This document shows positions 1 to 11,313 of a stretch of 64,000 nt of DNA, piece by piece. This DNA is from Diprion similis. Lineage: Eukaryota; Arthropoda; Insecta; Hymenoptera; Diprionidae. The notes beneath the pieces are model-generated. The model did no database searches and was not told where the DNA came from. It saw only the letters and a list, made by a program, of their open reading frames with translations. The DNA is taken from assembly GCF_021155765.1 (NCBI RefSeq), contig NC_060114.1, positions 16,253,501-16,317,500 on the forward strand, in the 5' to 3' direction. The position numbers were made by a program, and so were the translations under genes. The stretch's first letter is position 1; each line of letters opens with the position of its first letter.

Positions 1-1654
1 TTTTCGGAGCTCTGACGCAGAGCGTCCTGTCAAGATTCCGCGGCTTGGTGAGGATGACAACGATAACGACACCGATGATGACAACGACAACGAGGATGAT
101 ATTATTCACACCGTGACAACAAACGGTGAGACTTCGCCCAGTATACCTGAGGAAGAAGCGGCAACGGGAATTGAGGGGCGAATCCAGGCTAACGATTTAG
201 CGGCGTTTGAAGTAAATGAAAAAATGAAGTACAGTCTGAAAGAAGCAGTGATAAAGCTTGAAGATATTGGGACAAAGATAAGCGAAGTTAAGTCCAATAT
301 AAAATCGTCTAATAATCGCGAGGAATTACACGAGGTTGAGAAAATATTGGATAAAAGATATTCGAAAGGAGTTGAAGTATACGCTGTAAAGTGGAAAGGA
401 TGGGACAACAGCTTCAACACTTGGGAACCACTTTCGAATTTGACAAACTGTGCGGAACTGCTGGCAGCTTTCGAGAATGCAAATGCCGGACTGGTTGACA
501 CGTTTAAAAACCAGATCAATTACTATCCTTCGACGATGGAGATAGAAAGTCTTATGCAGAGTTTCAAGCAGGCAGGAAAGATAACGGATTATAAATTGCC
601 GAATAAAGAGGAGCTGAACGAAAACATAAACAAGCTGTTAAAATGGCCCAATAGAATGAACGCCAAACTGTTGACTAAAGTGAAATTTGATATTTTAGTA
701 TACGAATTTCATGATCACAGATCTGCCCAGCTAAAGCTTTTGAAAGAATGGGAAAACGAGATAAGAACAATAACGAAAGACAGACCAGTAATTAAGGTAG
801 AAAATAATGTGGACTTTGAAGGTCCTCCGCAGGATTTTTTATACGTCGACGATTATCTTCCTGGCAAGGGGGTAACGATACCGGAAGATCCGCCAATCGG
901 TTGCGAGTGTTCGGTCTGCGAGCCAAAGTCGATGTGTTGCGGTAAGCAGTCGGGCGGATCTTTCGCCTACACGACAGCAAAGAGGATCAGAGTTCCTCTA
1001 GGCACTCCAATTTACGAATGCAATAAAAGGTGCGCTTGCGATCAGAGCTGCTTGAACCGTGTTGTTCAACACGGGACATCCGTAAAACTTTGTATATTTA
1101 GAACAGAGACTGGATGCGGATGGGGAGTGAAATCTCTTCAATACATAAAGAAGGGTACTTTCGTTACCGAGTACGTTGGAGAGGTGATAACAAACGACGA
1201 GGCTGAGAGACGGGGAAAAGAGTACGACGCAGCTGGCAGAACTTACTTGTTCGACCTAGACTACAACGAGATGGAGCAGTGTCCGTACACGGTTGACGCA
1301 GCGACCTACGGAAACATATCTCACTTTATAAATCACTCTTGCGATCCAAATTTGGCCGTTTACGGTGTGTGGATAAATTGCTTGGATCCAAATTTACCGA
1401 AACTTGGTTTATTCGCGACAAGGAATATATTGAGATACGAAGAAATTACCTTCGACTACATGTGCCAATCGCTCAGGAACACGTCGGTCGTCACACCCAA
1501 GAAGGAAAAACTTCAAGCGGATATTTCTCCTGCTTCATCTCCTCGTCAACGACTCGAATTACCACGCGATAATGTTATTGTAAATAACGATTCTGTCGAA
1601 TCCAGAGCCAGGTGTAAATGCGGAGCTGTTAAGTGCAGACGATATTTATTTTAA
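1..1654 (+). CDS. Su(var)3-9: Histone H3-K9 methyltransferase Su(var)3-9, 5'-partial
   Basis: This enzyme trimethylates histone H3 lysine 9 and builds heterochromatin together with HP1. The frame is open from base 2 to the TAA at 1652-1654, about 550 residues, with no start inside the window, so the N-terminus lies to the left. Domains in order: an acidic Asp/Asn stretch (about 50-105), a chromodomain (about 330-475, with VKWKGW and NTWEP), a pre-SET domain with its nine zinc cysteines (about 895-1070, from CECSVC to CDQSC), a SET domain (about 1080-1480, with GWGV, the NHSCDPN cofactor motif near 1331 and ITFDY), and a post-SET CxCx4C at the C-terminus (CKCGAVKC, near 1617). The next exons on the same strand encode eIF2-gamma, which is the known insect fusion: both transcripts share 5' exons and differ by alternative splicing. 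Fusion to the shared exons is inferred, because they are outside the window. Candidate poly(A) signals AATAAA are at 1723 and 1846. Confidence 0.96.
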   Translation, partial: FRSSDAERPVKIPRLGEDDNDNDTDDDNDNEDDIIHTVTTNGETSPSIPEEEAATGIEGRIQANDLAAFEVNEKMKYSLKEAVIKLEDIGTKISEVKSNIKSSNNREELHEVEKILDKRYSKGVEVYAVKWKGWDNSFNTWEPLSNLTNCAELLAAFENANAGLVDTFKNQINYYPSTMEIESLMQSFKQAGKITDYKLPNKEELNENINKLLKWPNRMNAKLLTKVKFDILVYEFHDHRSAQLKLLKEWENEIRTITKDRPVIKVENNVDFEGPPQDFLYVDDYLPGKGVTIPEDPPIGCECSVCEPKSMCCGKQSGGSFAYTTAKRIRVPLGTPIYECNKRCACDQSCLNRVVQHGTSVKLCIFRTETGCGWGVKSLQYIKKGTFVTEYVGEVITNDEAERRGKEYDAAGRTYLFDLDYNEMEQCPYTVDAATYGNISHFINHSCDPNLAVYGVWINCLDPNLPKLGLFATRNILRYEEITFDYMCQSLRNTSVVTPKKEKLQADISPASSPRQRLELPRDNVIVNNDSVESRARCKCGAVKCRRYLF

Positions 1655-3050
1655 ATTTATGCCTCAGGGGGTAAAGTTATTATAATCATAATAATTATTA
1701 TTACTATTAATATTATTAATAGAATAAACATTATTGTGTTGTTCCAAGGATAAGTTGGCTTTGGTTATCATATAAATCCTTTTTATATCTAAGACTTGAG
1801 GTTCGAAATTTATCTTGGATGTTTAATAGGATTCAAATTTGTACAAATAAATCCGGCCACGACAATCCTCTGTACAAAAGTATAGACTATTTCTCGGGCT
1901 TATTCCCAACGCAAGGGCAAAAAAGCCGATAACAATTAATGTTTTGTTTGGCTGCTATCATTTGCATTTATTTTTCATTCTTTCACTAGAGTACACACTA
2001 TTAATGAACAGATCACTGATAGTTTTTAATACTGTTATAGTTGGTAGTTGGGATCAACTCACCCAAATTGAAAGAGAAATAACGTTTTGCATTGTTTAGT
2101 TTATAAACTAAAGGTTTAATCATTATTCTGTTTTCATCTTCTCGTTTTTTCTCTATAAGAATTAGCCACTAGTCTCGTTTATATTGTTTTCATATTAAAG
2201 CATAGTATTTTAGCTACTAGTATGTTTAATTTTATGTTATATTCAGAGAATAATTTAATCCTACCTGGAAATAAAAATACGACAATTATATTTAATACAA
2301 TAAGTCTGTGTTATGCGACGTAGATTTTTAAACTTGTTAGTATAAAATGACGGTTGCCTTTTACTCGTATCACTTGTTTGTTCATCCATTGAAATCTCAA
2401 TTTAGTAATTAACGGGAATCAGTTGTAAATAAATATTAGTATTTTGTTATACATAATAATGTTAAATCACAGCTCAGCACATAGTGCGATCATTGACTGA
2501 TTATTCATCACTGCATAGAGTTGTTTTTATTTTTACTCTCATGAACTCCTCAAAAGCATTCCGATGGCTGGGGGTACAATAGTTTATTGCAAAATGAAAA
2601 CAAGTGTTAATCAGATCAAAAGATGAGTAAATAAAATACTAAACGAAAAATAGATAAATTAGAAAAATATTTTTTCCCCGACTGCTTACTATATCTACGT
2701 GTTCATTTAAGTCTAATTCTTAACTAATATAGTTATTAAAATGACTTGTTTCTTAATTTGTGCACGAATTTTGCAGATTTGGACGATTCTTTGACTTGGT
2801 CAAAGTATTTTTTATCAATTAATTTTTCCCCGTAATGCAAGTCTCAAGTCATACCGAAAATATAATACATTAAATATTTCAATTTTATATTATTCCTTGT
2901 TCGTACATGTAAAAAGATACTAGGAATAAACAAACAAAAAAAGTTATCTAAAAGTATAATTTGGACAAATTTCCCTTTACCATCTCTCACAATTCATCGT
3001 CAGTTAAATAACTGGGCAACAGATGAAACGTCATTTTCATCAAATTCCAG
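1655..3050 (+). other. Su(var)3-9 3' UTR and eIF2-gamma intron
   Basis: This AT-rich stretch has no coding potential that I recognise. It would be the 3' UTR of the Su(var)3-9 transcript (AATAAA at 1723-1728 and 1846-1851) and, in the alternative transcript, the last part of the intron that ends at the eIF2-gamma acceptor (TTCCAG, ending at 3050). Confidence 0.7.
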
Positions 3051-4765
3051 GATATGCTAACGCAAAGATTTACAAATGTGACAATGAGAAATGCCCTCGG
3101 CCAGCCTGTTACATCTCCGCAGGCTCAAGCAAGGATGATTCTTTTCCTTGCTTCCGGCCAGCCTGCAGCGGTCGTTTCCAGTTGGTTCGACACGTCTCAT
3201 TTGTAGACTGCCCTGGCCACGACATTCTTATGGCTACTATGCTGAACGGAGCAGCTGTTATGGATGCTGCCTTGTTGCTGATTGGTATGACAATATTTAT
3301 TCTCACTTTTATATACACTCGCTGGTATCGCTTTATTCTTAGATCCACAGTATTGGGAAATGTTTTTTCTTCAACTACCTTCAAGCACCAGCACCAATCT
3401 AGTTTGAAGAAACATTTGTCTAATTCAAGAGAGTTGGTACTTTCTATTCGCATCGATGAACCCGCCAACTAATTTTAGTCTTAATATATCCTCTTTGATG
3501 TAACAAATTTTGATTTTTAGCCGGTAACGAGTCTTGCCCGCAGCCTCAAACTTCCGAGCATTTAGCAGCCATAGAAGTAATGAACCTGAAGCATATCGTT
3601 GTACTACAGAATAAAATTGATCTTGTCAAAGAGGGTCAGGCTAAAGAGCAGTATGAGCAGATTTTGAAATTCATTCAAGGTAAGAGAGAGGCTTTCTTCT
3701 CCTCTACATTTAATTTACTAACATTAAATTTCTACTCCATTTAGGAACTGTTGCGGAAGGCGCACCAATCGTTCCTATATCAGCTCAACTGAAGTACAAC
3801 ATTGAAGTATTATGTGAATACATCATAAAGAAGATTCCTGTGCCATTGCGTGACTTTACCTCAGACCCTCGTCTCATTGTCATTCGATCTTTCGATGTCA
3901 ACAAGCCTGGTTGTGAAGTTGACGATTTGAAGGGGGGTGTTGCCGGAGGAAGTATTCTTAAAGGTGTACTGAAGGTATGTTTTTCTTACATTCTGCGCTG
4001 TAAAGTATTTCAATCAGCGGTCATTCACTCTCTGCATTCGTTGCTTTTCTTCAGGTTGGAATGGAGATTGAAGTACGCCCAGGACTGGTGTCCAAAGACG
4101 GCGAAGGCAAGCTAACTTGTCGGCCGATATTTTCTCGCATTGTTTCTTTGTATGCTGAGCAAAATGAACTTCAGTTTGCTGTTCCGGGAGGACTTATTGG
4201 TAAGTTAGACAATATTCCATGCTCGCGCGTTGCGTCGATAGAGTTTTTACCAAATTTCTAATTTTTTAACAGGTGTTGGTACAAAGATCGAGCCCACTCT
4301 TTGTCGTGCTGATCGATTAGTAGGTCAAATTTTGGGAGCTGTTGGAGCTCTACCCAAGATCTTTATCGAACTCGAAATATCGTACTACTTGTTGAAACGT
4401 CTATTGGGAGTGAGAACGGAGGGTGACAAGAAGGGTGCCAAGGTGAGAATAACTGGAACGTGTTTCAAACGGAAACTAATGCAAGCGATTGGAACATTCT
4501 CTTAATTTTGCTTCACTCTTTGTTTTAGGTACAAAAATTATCAAAGAACGAGGTACTCCTGGTTAATATCGGCTCTCTATCGACTGGAGGGCGAGTTTTG
4601 GCTACACGCGCTGATCTCGCTAAAATAAGCTTGACCAATCCTGTTTGCACGGAAGTTGATGAGAAGATAGCACTCTCTCGACGTGTTGAGAAGCATTGGC
4701 GTCTCATTGGATGGGGTCAAATCCGCGGAGGGGACACCATCGAACCAATTATTGACCATAAATAA
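3051..4765 (+). CDS. eIF2gamma: Translation initiation factor eIF2 gamma subunit, 5'-partial
   Basis: This is the GTPase subunit of eIF2, which delivers initiator Met-tRNA to the 40S ribosome. Six exons: 3051-3284, 3521-3679, 3745-3974, 4055-4199, 4273-4442 and 4529-4765. All junctions are GT-AG and phases close exactly. The first exon begins in phase 1 at [10 protein letters not shown], so G1 and switch I (about 80 residues) come from exons left of the window, shared with Su(var)3-9. Seen here are a cysteine-rich zinc-knuckle-like insert ([11 protein letters not shown], then FPCFRPAC), G3 DCPGHD, G4 NKID, the SAQLKYN segment, and domains II and III ending at [15 protein letters not shown]. 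The protein is near-identical in type to other animal eIF2-gamma. The ATG at 3023 is upstream of the acceptor and would drop the P-loop, so it is not the start. AATAAA signals are at 4761, 4777 and 4781. Confidence 0.97.
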
Positions 4766-5949
4766 ATTTACGGACAAATAAATAAAGAAATAAGTAAATA
4801 ATTGGAACAGGGAATTGCCGTGTATTTTACCTCATCTTTTTAATAAACTCTATGAAGTCTCATCGAAACTCTTCATTTCAGTGCATGTGTGACAAATTCT
4901 GAATGTCAATCACATTGATTTTCAACTGAATCAAGAAGGAGAGTGCAGGTTTTTAACGGCGTTGTTTCGACTTAAAAAGTATCAGAATAATAATACATTC
5001 TATGAGTGGCTCAAATTTCGCGGCACTAATGTTAAGGCAGGTTTTCATTCATCGCTGTGTCGTTTAGGGATTAAAAAAAGAACTACAAATTTTGGTGCGT
5101 TGCGCAGAAAGTTACTAGATCTGGTGTTAAGATAAATATATATATAATTACGCATCGACTAATTACGGTAGGTTGAAATTCAATTTGAAACTGAGAAATC
5201 GAATCATTAGTAAAAAAAAGTCCAACAATAATAACGATAATTTCTAATTATGGAAAAGTGATTCGCCGTCGCAATTCGGTAAACCGGCTCATCAATCCAC
5301 ATGACCGTGTGTGCGAATATTCACTCTTTTTTGTTTTTTCAAACAAGTCAAATACGCAACAGGTTGTTAATAGATATAAGTACAAAACCGTATTGTGACT
5401 GTAACCTACAATTGCTTATTTGTAATCATCATCACTATTTAAATTACTTTATACACCGATCATACGGTAATAAAACCGTAAAAAATACATAATACCAAAT
5501 TTAATGTATTAAATATGAACGTGGATTGTACTTTTGATGATCCAAAATTCAAAAACTTAATCCTATTCTCATAACTACCTTCCGACGATTTTCAATTATT
5601 AGTTATTATCAACATCTTGTTTTCGCTCTGATTGATTAGACTCATTATCTTTCTACTGTCACTAATCAATACCGTTGCACTCACTGTTATCGTTATTATT
5701 TGATTAAATATACTCACATACATGATATAGATACTTATTTTAATCTAGATGCAAACCTATGTTCCCATTATCGCTGTCATATTTCCTCACAGGCTTCAGT
5801 TAGCTCAAGTTACAATTATAATTTGCAGTAGATCATATTCACTGTTAATAATCATTAATAAAAAAATTAAGCTACATCACTTGACTGATTTTATACTAAT
5901 TTGATTTATCTAGCTACGTATCAAGCTAGTCGAGAACATCTTACACAAT
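4766..5949. other. Intergenic, eIF2-gamma 3' end to SQOR 5' end
   Basis: AT-rich DNA without a supportable gene. Its left end holds the eIF2-gamma poly(A) signals, and its right end must hold the SQOR promoter and 5' UTR, but I see no clear TATA box or initiator. Confidence 0.6.
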
Positions 5950-7922
5950 ATGTTTAAAACTTCGAGACACTGTACCTTGCTATCTTTGAGACAATTCAAT
6001 AACCAAAGTGTAATCTTCAGAGATGCACATCACAGGTAAATATAAGTACAGTCTTTTCAATTCATAGGTTTAATAAGTGTTCGTCAACCACATACATTGT
6101 CCTAATATTTTCTACGCGCGAATCAAACCTTTTTCTGCACAACCAAATTTACTAACGCTCCGCACATCTTTCAGTTGCAAAATATTGGTGGTTGGCGGAG
6201 GGACTGCTGGCTGCACAATGGCTGCAAAATTTAGCAACAAATTCAAGGGCTCAAAAGATAGAGTCGTTATCGTCGAACCTAGTGAGGTACTGGCCTTGAG
6301 TCAAATTTGGAGTTGATGAATAATTGCACTAATTTTTCCAGAGACATTATTATCAGCCTATGTTTACCTTGATTGGAGGAGGAGTCAGGTCTCTAGAATC
6401 GTCTTACAAGAGCATGGAAAAAGTTTTACCGAAAGATGCACAGTGGATAAAAGATCGGGTAACCAAGTTTGAACCAGAATCTAACACGGTTACTGTTGCG
6501 AGTGGAGATTCTATCCGATATGAATACCTGATAGTTGCTTTAGGTCTTCAACTCTATTGGAACAAGGTATGATGTTTACATTGTTGAGGATGATATTTTC
6601 CTGAAAATTTAAAATATTCGATCATGTTTTCACCTACGCGATTCATCGCCAAATACTTTTCAACAGATTCCAGGCCTCTCAGAAGCCTTGGAGGATCCCA
6701 AGGTTCCAGTTTGTTCAATATACGGACCGGAAACTGTTGGAAACGTGTTTAAAACAATAGAAAATACAAAAAGTGGCTCAGCATATTTCACTTTTCCAAA
6801 TTCTCCAGTGAAATGTCCAGGAGCACCGCAGAAAATAGCTTATCTCGCCGAAGATTATTGGCACAAAGTAACGAAGATTTATTTTTAAACTGCATACACT
6901 GATCGACATATTGAAACGCATTTTGATTCTATTTTACGATTCTTTTTCATCTCTTGCAGAAAAGAAAGCTCCAAGACATTCAGGTCACATACAACACGGC
7001 GTTGCCAGTTATTTTTGGTGTTAAAAAGTACGCCGACGCTCTATGGAAGGTCTGCCAGAGCAAAAATATATCGGTCAATCTACAGACTAATTTAATTGAA
7101 ATAAGATCTTCCAAAAATGAGGCGGTATTTCAGAATTTACAAAACCCGGAAGAACTGAATACTGTGAAAGTGAGAAATTGTTCTTATTCGAACAATTATT
7201 ACTCACCTACTGCCACCCGCAACTTTCAACCATCTTTTATTTCAGTATTCCATGCTGCATGTTACACCACCAATGGGACCCCCTGAACTCTTGAAGAATC
7301 ACCCTGCACTGACTAACGAGGCTGGATTTTTGAGTGTTGACCCTCAAACCCTAAGGCATGATAAATACTCGAACATATATGGTCTTGGCGATTGTACGAA
7401 TACTCCGAATTCAAAAACTATGGCGGCAATTGGTCAGCAACTTATTGATATTTAGTATGAATTTTGAACGAACTTGCAGTCTATTTGATGAGAAAACCGA
7501 TTTTTAATCTGTAAATTTTACAGCGGCGCAATCAAAGGTCGTTTACGAAAATCTGTCGGCAGATTTGGGTGGAAACGTGTCGAAAGAAACGTACAACGGC
7601 TATGCTTCTTGCCCTCTTGTTACTGGCTATGGAAAGTGTATTTTAGCTGAATTCGATTACAAACTCCAGCCCACCGAAACTTTTCCTATCAATCAAGGCA
7701 AAGAATATTTTGCTATGTATTTATTGAAGAAAGATTTCTTCCCTTATCTCTATTGGAATTGGATGCTAAAGTGAGTTATTTGAGTTACTCTGAAGCAAAT
7801 GTGAGTGAAATTGAAATAATTTTCTTAATTTCAGGGGACACTGGAATGGTCCTGCTATATTTCGGAAGTATCTTAACTTCTTTTCGAGAAAAGAAGTTGC
7901 ACCGACATCAAAGACACAGTGA
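5950..7922 (+). CDS. SQOR: Sulfide:quinone oxidoreductase, mitochondrial
   Basis: This flavoprotein of the inner mitochondrial membrane oxidises hydrogen sulfide and passes the electrons to ubiquinone. Eight exons: 5950-6035, 6175-6286, 6342-6566, 6667-6867, 6960-7169, 7246-7432, 7524-7770 and 7835-7922. They give 451 residues, against 450 in human. The first exon gives a short Arg/Ser/Thr-containing presequence (MFKTSRHCTLL), fitting mitochondrial import. The FAD fold starts at ILVVGGGTAGC. The two redox cysteines of the family are present, in VPVCSIYG (exon 4) and ASCPLVTGY (exon 7). Other family blocks are YYQPMFTLIGGG, FPNSPVKCPGAPQK, IFGVKKYADAL, MLHVTPPM and GLGDCTN. The C-terminus ends in SKTQ after the membrane-associated LYWNWMLKGHW segment. 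ATG 5950 is the first in frame with the exon 2 fold. All junctions are GT-AG with matching phase. Confidence 0.95.
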
Positions 7923-8427
7923 ATTGAATTTAATTAACAGCTTTTCATCGGCCTCTAGCAGGCGTGTTCTTAGATTTTGGTCACAGATGTGATTGATACC
8001 TGTTACTGTCCAAAATGTACATATGTATTATTTGTTATTTAATATCGTACCCATGTTATATGTAAACAATGTAAATACTCGCGGTATCTAATCAAATTTT
8101 ATACAGATATATATATATATATATTAAAGTCCTATGCCTGCATAAAAACTTTGTTACTAATCCAAAAATTTACGAGAAAAAAACATACTTTATATTTTTT
8201 ATCGTTCTTATATTATTCCATATTTTTCACAACCATGTTATTCGATTGCGTAGCAACGAGCTCGAATTATTTCGTTGGCATTGGTTATTGATTTAACAAT
8301 TTCGAGATTATAAAACAACCTCTGGCATATGCATTCAACTGACATTATACTTGTGGATCTTTTTTTGTGTTCATAAATTGTTTATTTCCCGATAAACGAT
8401 ATAAATATAATCAATGAATGTTTAAAC
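7923..8427 (+). other. SQOR 3' UTR and short spacer before SMKR1
   Basis: Non-coding and AT-rich, with a TA run at about 8106-8124 followed by ATTAAA at 8123-8128 as a possible poly(A) signal for SQOR. The rest is the promoter region of the SMKR1-like gene; no motif stands out. Confidence 0.5.
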
Positions 8428-8703
8428 ATGGAGCCAAAAGGAAAATCAAAGAAGAAAAAAGGGGGAGACCGTAAGGCCAAGGAGAAGTCTGGAGGTTCTG
8501 CAGGCAAAAATGGAAAAGGACCAAAAAAGAGTTCTCGCAGTTCGAAAAAGAGTGCGGGAAAATCTCGATTTGGGATGGATATATTCAATGAGGAAATGAT
8601 GGATAACGCTTATTACACTTGTCACAACATCATGGACGTTCTCAAATATCGAGGATTTCCCTGGCCTGAGCTTCAAAAGAAAAAAAGCAAGAAGAAACGT
8701 TGA
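8428..8703 (+). CDS. SMKR1: Small lysine-rich protein 1 homologue (SMKR1 family)
   Basis: One uninterrupted exon of 91 residues. The first half (residues 1-48) is almost all Lys, Gly, Ser and Arg. A short conserved block follows: DIFNEEMMDNAYYTCHN, then MDVLKYRGFPWPELQ, and the protein ends in a second Lys/Arg run (KKKSKKKR). Vertebrate SMKR1 has the same layout: a basic N-terminus, a motif of the type LYYIAHN..D.L..RGF.WP, and a basic tail. I recognise it from this block; the molecular function of the family is not established. The protein has no signal peptide or membrane segment and could bind nucleic acid through its charge, but that is inference. ATG 8428 is the first ATG of the frame. 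It lies 505 bases after the SQOR stop, on the same strand, and converges on Bap55. AATAAA at 8969-8974 is a candidate 3' end. Confidence 0.8.
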   Translation: MEPKGKSKKKKGGDRKAKEKSGGSAGKNGKGPKKSSRSSKKSAGKSRFGMDIFNEEMMDNAYYTCHNIMDVLKYRGFPWPELQKKKSKKKR

Positions 8704-9160
8704 GCTTTCAGTGAAACAAGTTAAAGGGAGCGAAAATCATGTGGGAATATTCTCACTTCAAGAGATTTTGTTTTATTATATTATAAAAATGTCAGCGGTA
8801 CACGACGAACGTTGAAAATATCTCCACACAATCTGTTTATCATTATACTCTGCTGGTAAAAATATTATTTGAAAAGTTTCTATCGCACGACTTACAGGAA
8901 TGAGAGTCTGTACAATGATTATCGTGAAATTAAAGAAGAATGAAGTAACTGTAAAACCTTTGAATTTAAATAAATTGAGAAACATTTTAAACACAGAATA
9001 ACCTGATAGTTTTAAAATTTGTCGACACCAAAACCATTAGTTTTATAATATAACTCTCATACAACTCTGAGCCTGTATCTTCGATTGCTTTACTCACGGA
9101 ATTCAATCACCTATTCGCAAGTAGAGGTAGTTAGAAAAACGTTAATATTTGATTTACAAA
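8704..9160. other. Convergent 3' UTRs of SMKR1 and Bap55
   Basis: No gene is visible. It carries AATAAA on + (8969-8974, for SMKR1) and AATAAA on - (8772-8777, for Bap55). If both are used, the two mRNAs overlap tail to tail by about 200 bases. Confidence 0.5.
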
Positions 9161-11313
9161 TCAAGGACACTTCCTTTCAACTTGACTTTTTCCACTCTCC
9201 TCATACTCCTGACTTGAAATCCACATCTGTTGAAACGTTCCAATCGACGCCAAGATAGAACCTCCAATCCATGCTCCGAACCTCCTCTCTGCGCAGCCGT
9301 TAGCACTTATCACTTTTAATCGCATACTGGATGGAATCCTCATGGACAGATCTCTGTTCAACCTTTCTGGAAATCCCTTAAAAAATAACATGCAATAAAA
9401 ATCGCTATAAACTCAACGATCCTGTGAATGGAAAAAACTGCGTTAAACGGATTTCAGCAAACTGCAACGGGGGATTCTCTTTTTCTCGTGTCACCATCCT
9501 TTAGCCCCTGCATAAAGGTTTATGGTCGAAATCTAGGTTCAGTAGTTGAACACAGATAGATGCAAAAACTAGAACGCAAAGCCGTCACACAAAGGAAATC
9601 AATTGAGAATTTCTTGTTGGCGTGCAATAGTCCAGAGTGAAATTCTGTGTCACAAATAAGATACGGAATTACCATTTAAAAAAATTTCAGACCTTATATT
9701 TACCTGTATAAACGAATTCCCACCAGTTACAACGACGCTACCGTAAAGAGCCGGCCTTACGTCGACATCACACATTCCGACACTGGTTGTCACAATGTGT
9801 CCGACTCCGAGCATCGTATTTCCAACTCCACCACCCCGCATCTGAACCATGCTGGGATCGAATAACGCTTCTGGAATACGGAAACGCTCTGTGCTGAAAT
9901 CCTAAGAAAGAAAAGCAAGAGAAATATCCAAAAATGTTCCGGTTTTATACTGTTGCAAGATTCTGCTGAGTTTATTTTTGGGACTGCCTACCCGATGATA
10001 GCCAGTTGGAAACTCGTATTGAACAGCAGGTACGGAAGAGACCATTTTTTCGTCGTAGGGTGTTTCTGAGACTTGAAGAACCGTCGCTTGAAAATCCTGG
10101 ACAAGTTTTTTGACCATGTAATTATGCCATGACTTTGTTACCTCTGGCAATGCCTTCTTCTTCACCCATTTAGGCTTCTCTTGGTCCTTCACGACTTCTT
10201 TACTGCCCACCAAGTACGATGGCGATAAGTCAATTTCCTGCTCCTATTTTTGTAATATTATGTAAGAAATTTATAATTGGCTGATATATTCTTTGTAATG
10301 AGAATTTTTGTGTTTGTACTTGCCTGTAGGAATTGTCTGCATTGCATACTTATGTAATCTCCGCCGAGAGGTGATTTGACGATGGCTTGAGTTAAAACAA
10401 AACCATCTTGAACCGGTACAGCTGAAGTGTGTGTAGCTCCACTGTCCACTACAATACCCGTGGCTCGACCGTTAGCAAACGCTGCCAGCACAGCATTTTT
10501 TACCAAAAAGTAAGCCGGGACATTATATTTCTCGAACATCAATTCAGTTAGCTTTTCTCGCTTGCTACGAACGTTCCACGGAGATTCAGAAAATAATACA
10601 GGATGATATTCGGCGTCAGATTGTATCACTTTGGCATACGTGTAATCCAAAATCTGTGGGAAAAGAGTTACGTAATTAGTCAATGGTTCATAGTCAGCTG
10701 TAAGGTATGAATAATAATATTAATAACAACATTAAGCTGTTATTCAAACCTACAGATTGATAGAATTTGCATTTATGTCGATTGAATAAGGATATATCTA
10801 GAACATTTTAATCAAAAAACACAGAAATTAGGTGTAAACAGTTTTTAACGTGACACTTGTTCGTGCTTCCATTTCTTGTTTCCCGTTTCTTCAGTAACAT
10901 TTTCCATGAGCTTTGTAATATTCGGCTAATATTATTCTCAACTTGCAAAGAACTGTTTAAAAACAAGGATGCGACAGTTTTACCTTTTCAAAGTGGTCCC
11001 AATCCTCAATCATTCCATCCTTCATGTAGCTAGCGACTTCCATTCCCTTTCTAGGTACGTGAAGTATCGTCGTGTCGACGTAATACTTGTTACCTGACTG
11101 AGTGATGTTACCATCAGGTTTCTTGTCATCTATATCCATGGCATCGTTCTTTGTCACTGTCGTAGCACCCGGATCTTCACCTACGCCGACAACTGCGGGA
11201 ATCTCAGCCTTTGGAGTATCTTCTTGCGCGTAACCGACCCGCAACGAGTGATGACCCAAGTCGAAGACGAGCGCTCCGATCTCGTCGCCACCATAAAGCA
11301 TGCCGCCAGACAT
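9161..11313 (-). CDS. Bap55: Actin-related protein Bap55 (ACTL6/BAF53, Arp4 family)
   Basis: This nuclear actin-related subunit is shared by SWI/SNF (Brahma), INO80 and Tip60 chromatin complexes, where it pairs with actin on the HSA helix of the ATPase. Coding exons in transcript order: 11313-10984, 10653-10324, 10243-9992, 9901-9704 and 9376-9161. All are multiples of three and total 441 residues (human ACTL6A has 429). Family marks: the N-terminus [18 protein letters not shown], then [32 protein letters not shown], the nucleotide-cleft segment [60 protein letters not shown], and the C-terminus VERKCP. Introns are GT-AG except intron 2, whose donor reads CAG|GCAAGT. The start is fixed by the conserved MSGG. 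A strong acceptor at 11338-11340, 24 bases before the ATG, suggests an intron in the 5' UTR. Confidence 0.96.

Noticed and set aside
44-53. A donor-like CTTG|GTGAGG in the Su(var)3-9 coding sequence that would join in phase to the eIF2-gamma exon at 3051.
   Set aside because: The residues before it (ERPVKIPRL) do not match the highly conserved eIF2-gamma segment before GYANAKIY, so it is unlikely to be the shared exon end.
3023-3050. ATG at 3023 as start of eIF2-gamma.
   Set aside because: It is upstream of a good acceptor and would remove the P-loop and switch I of a GTPase that needs them.
9161-11313. Bap55 as ordinary cytoplasmic actin or another Arp.
   Set aside because: The MSGG start, the [18 protein letters not shown] block and the VERKCP end are specific to the ACTL6/Bap55 family.
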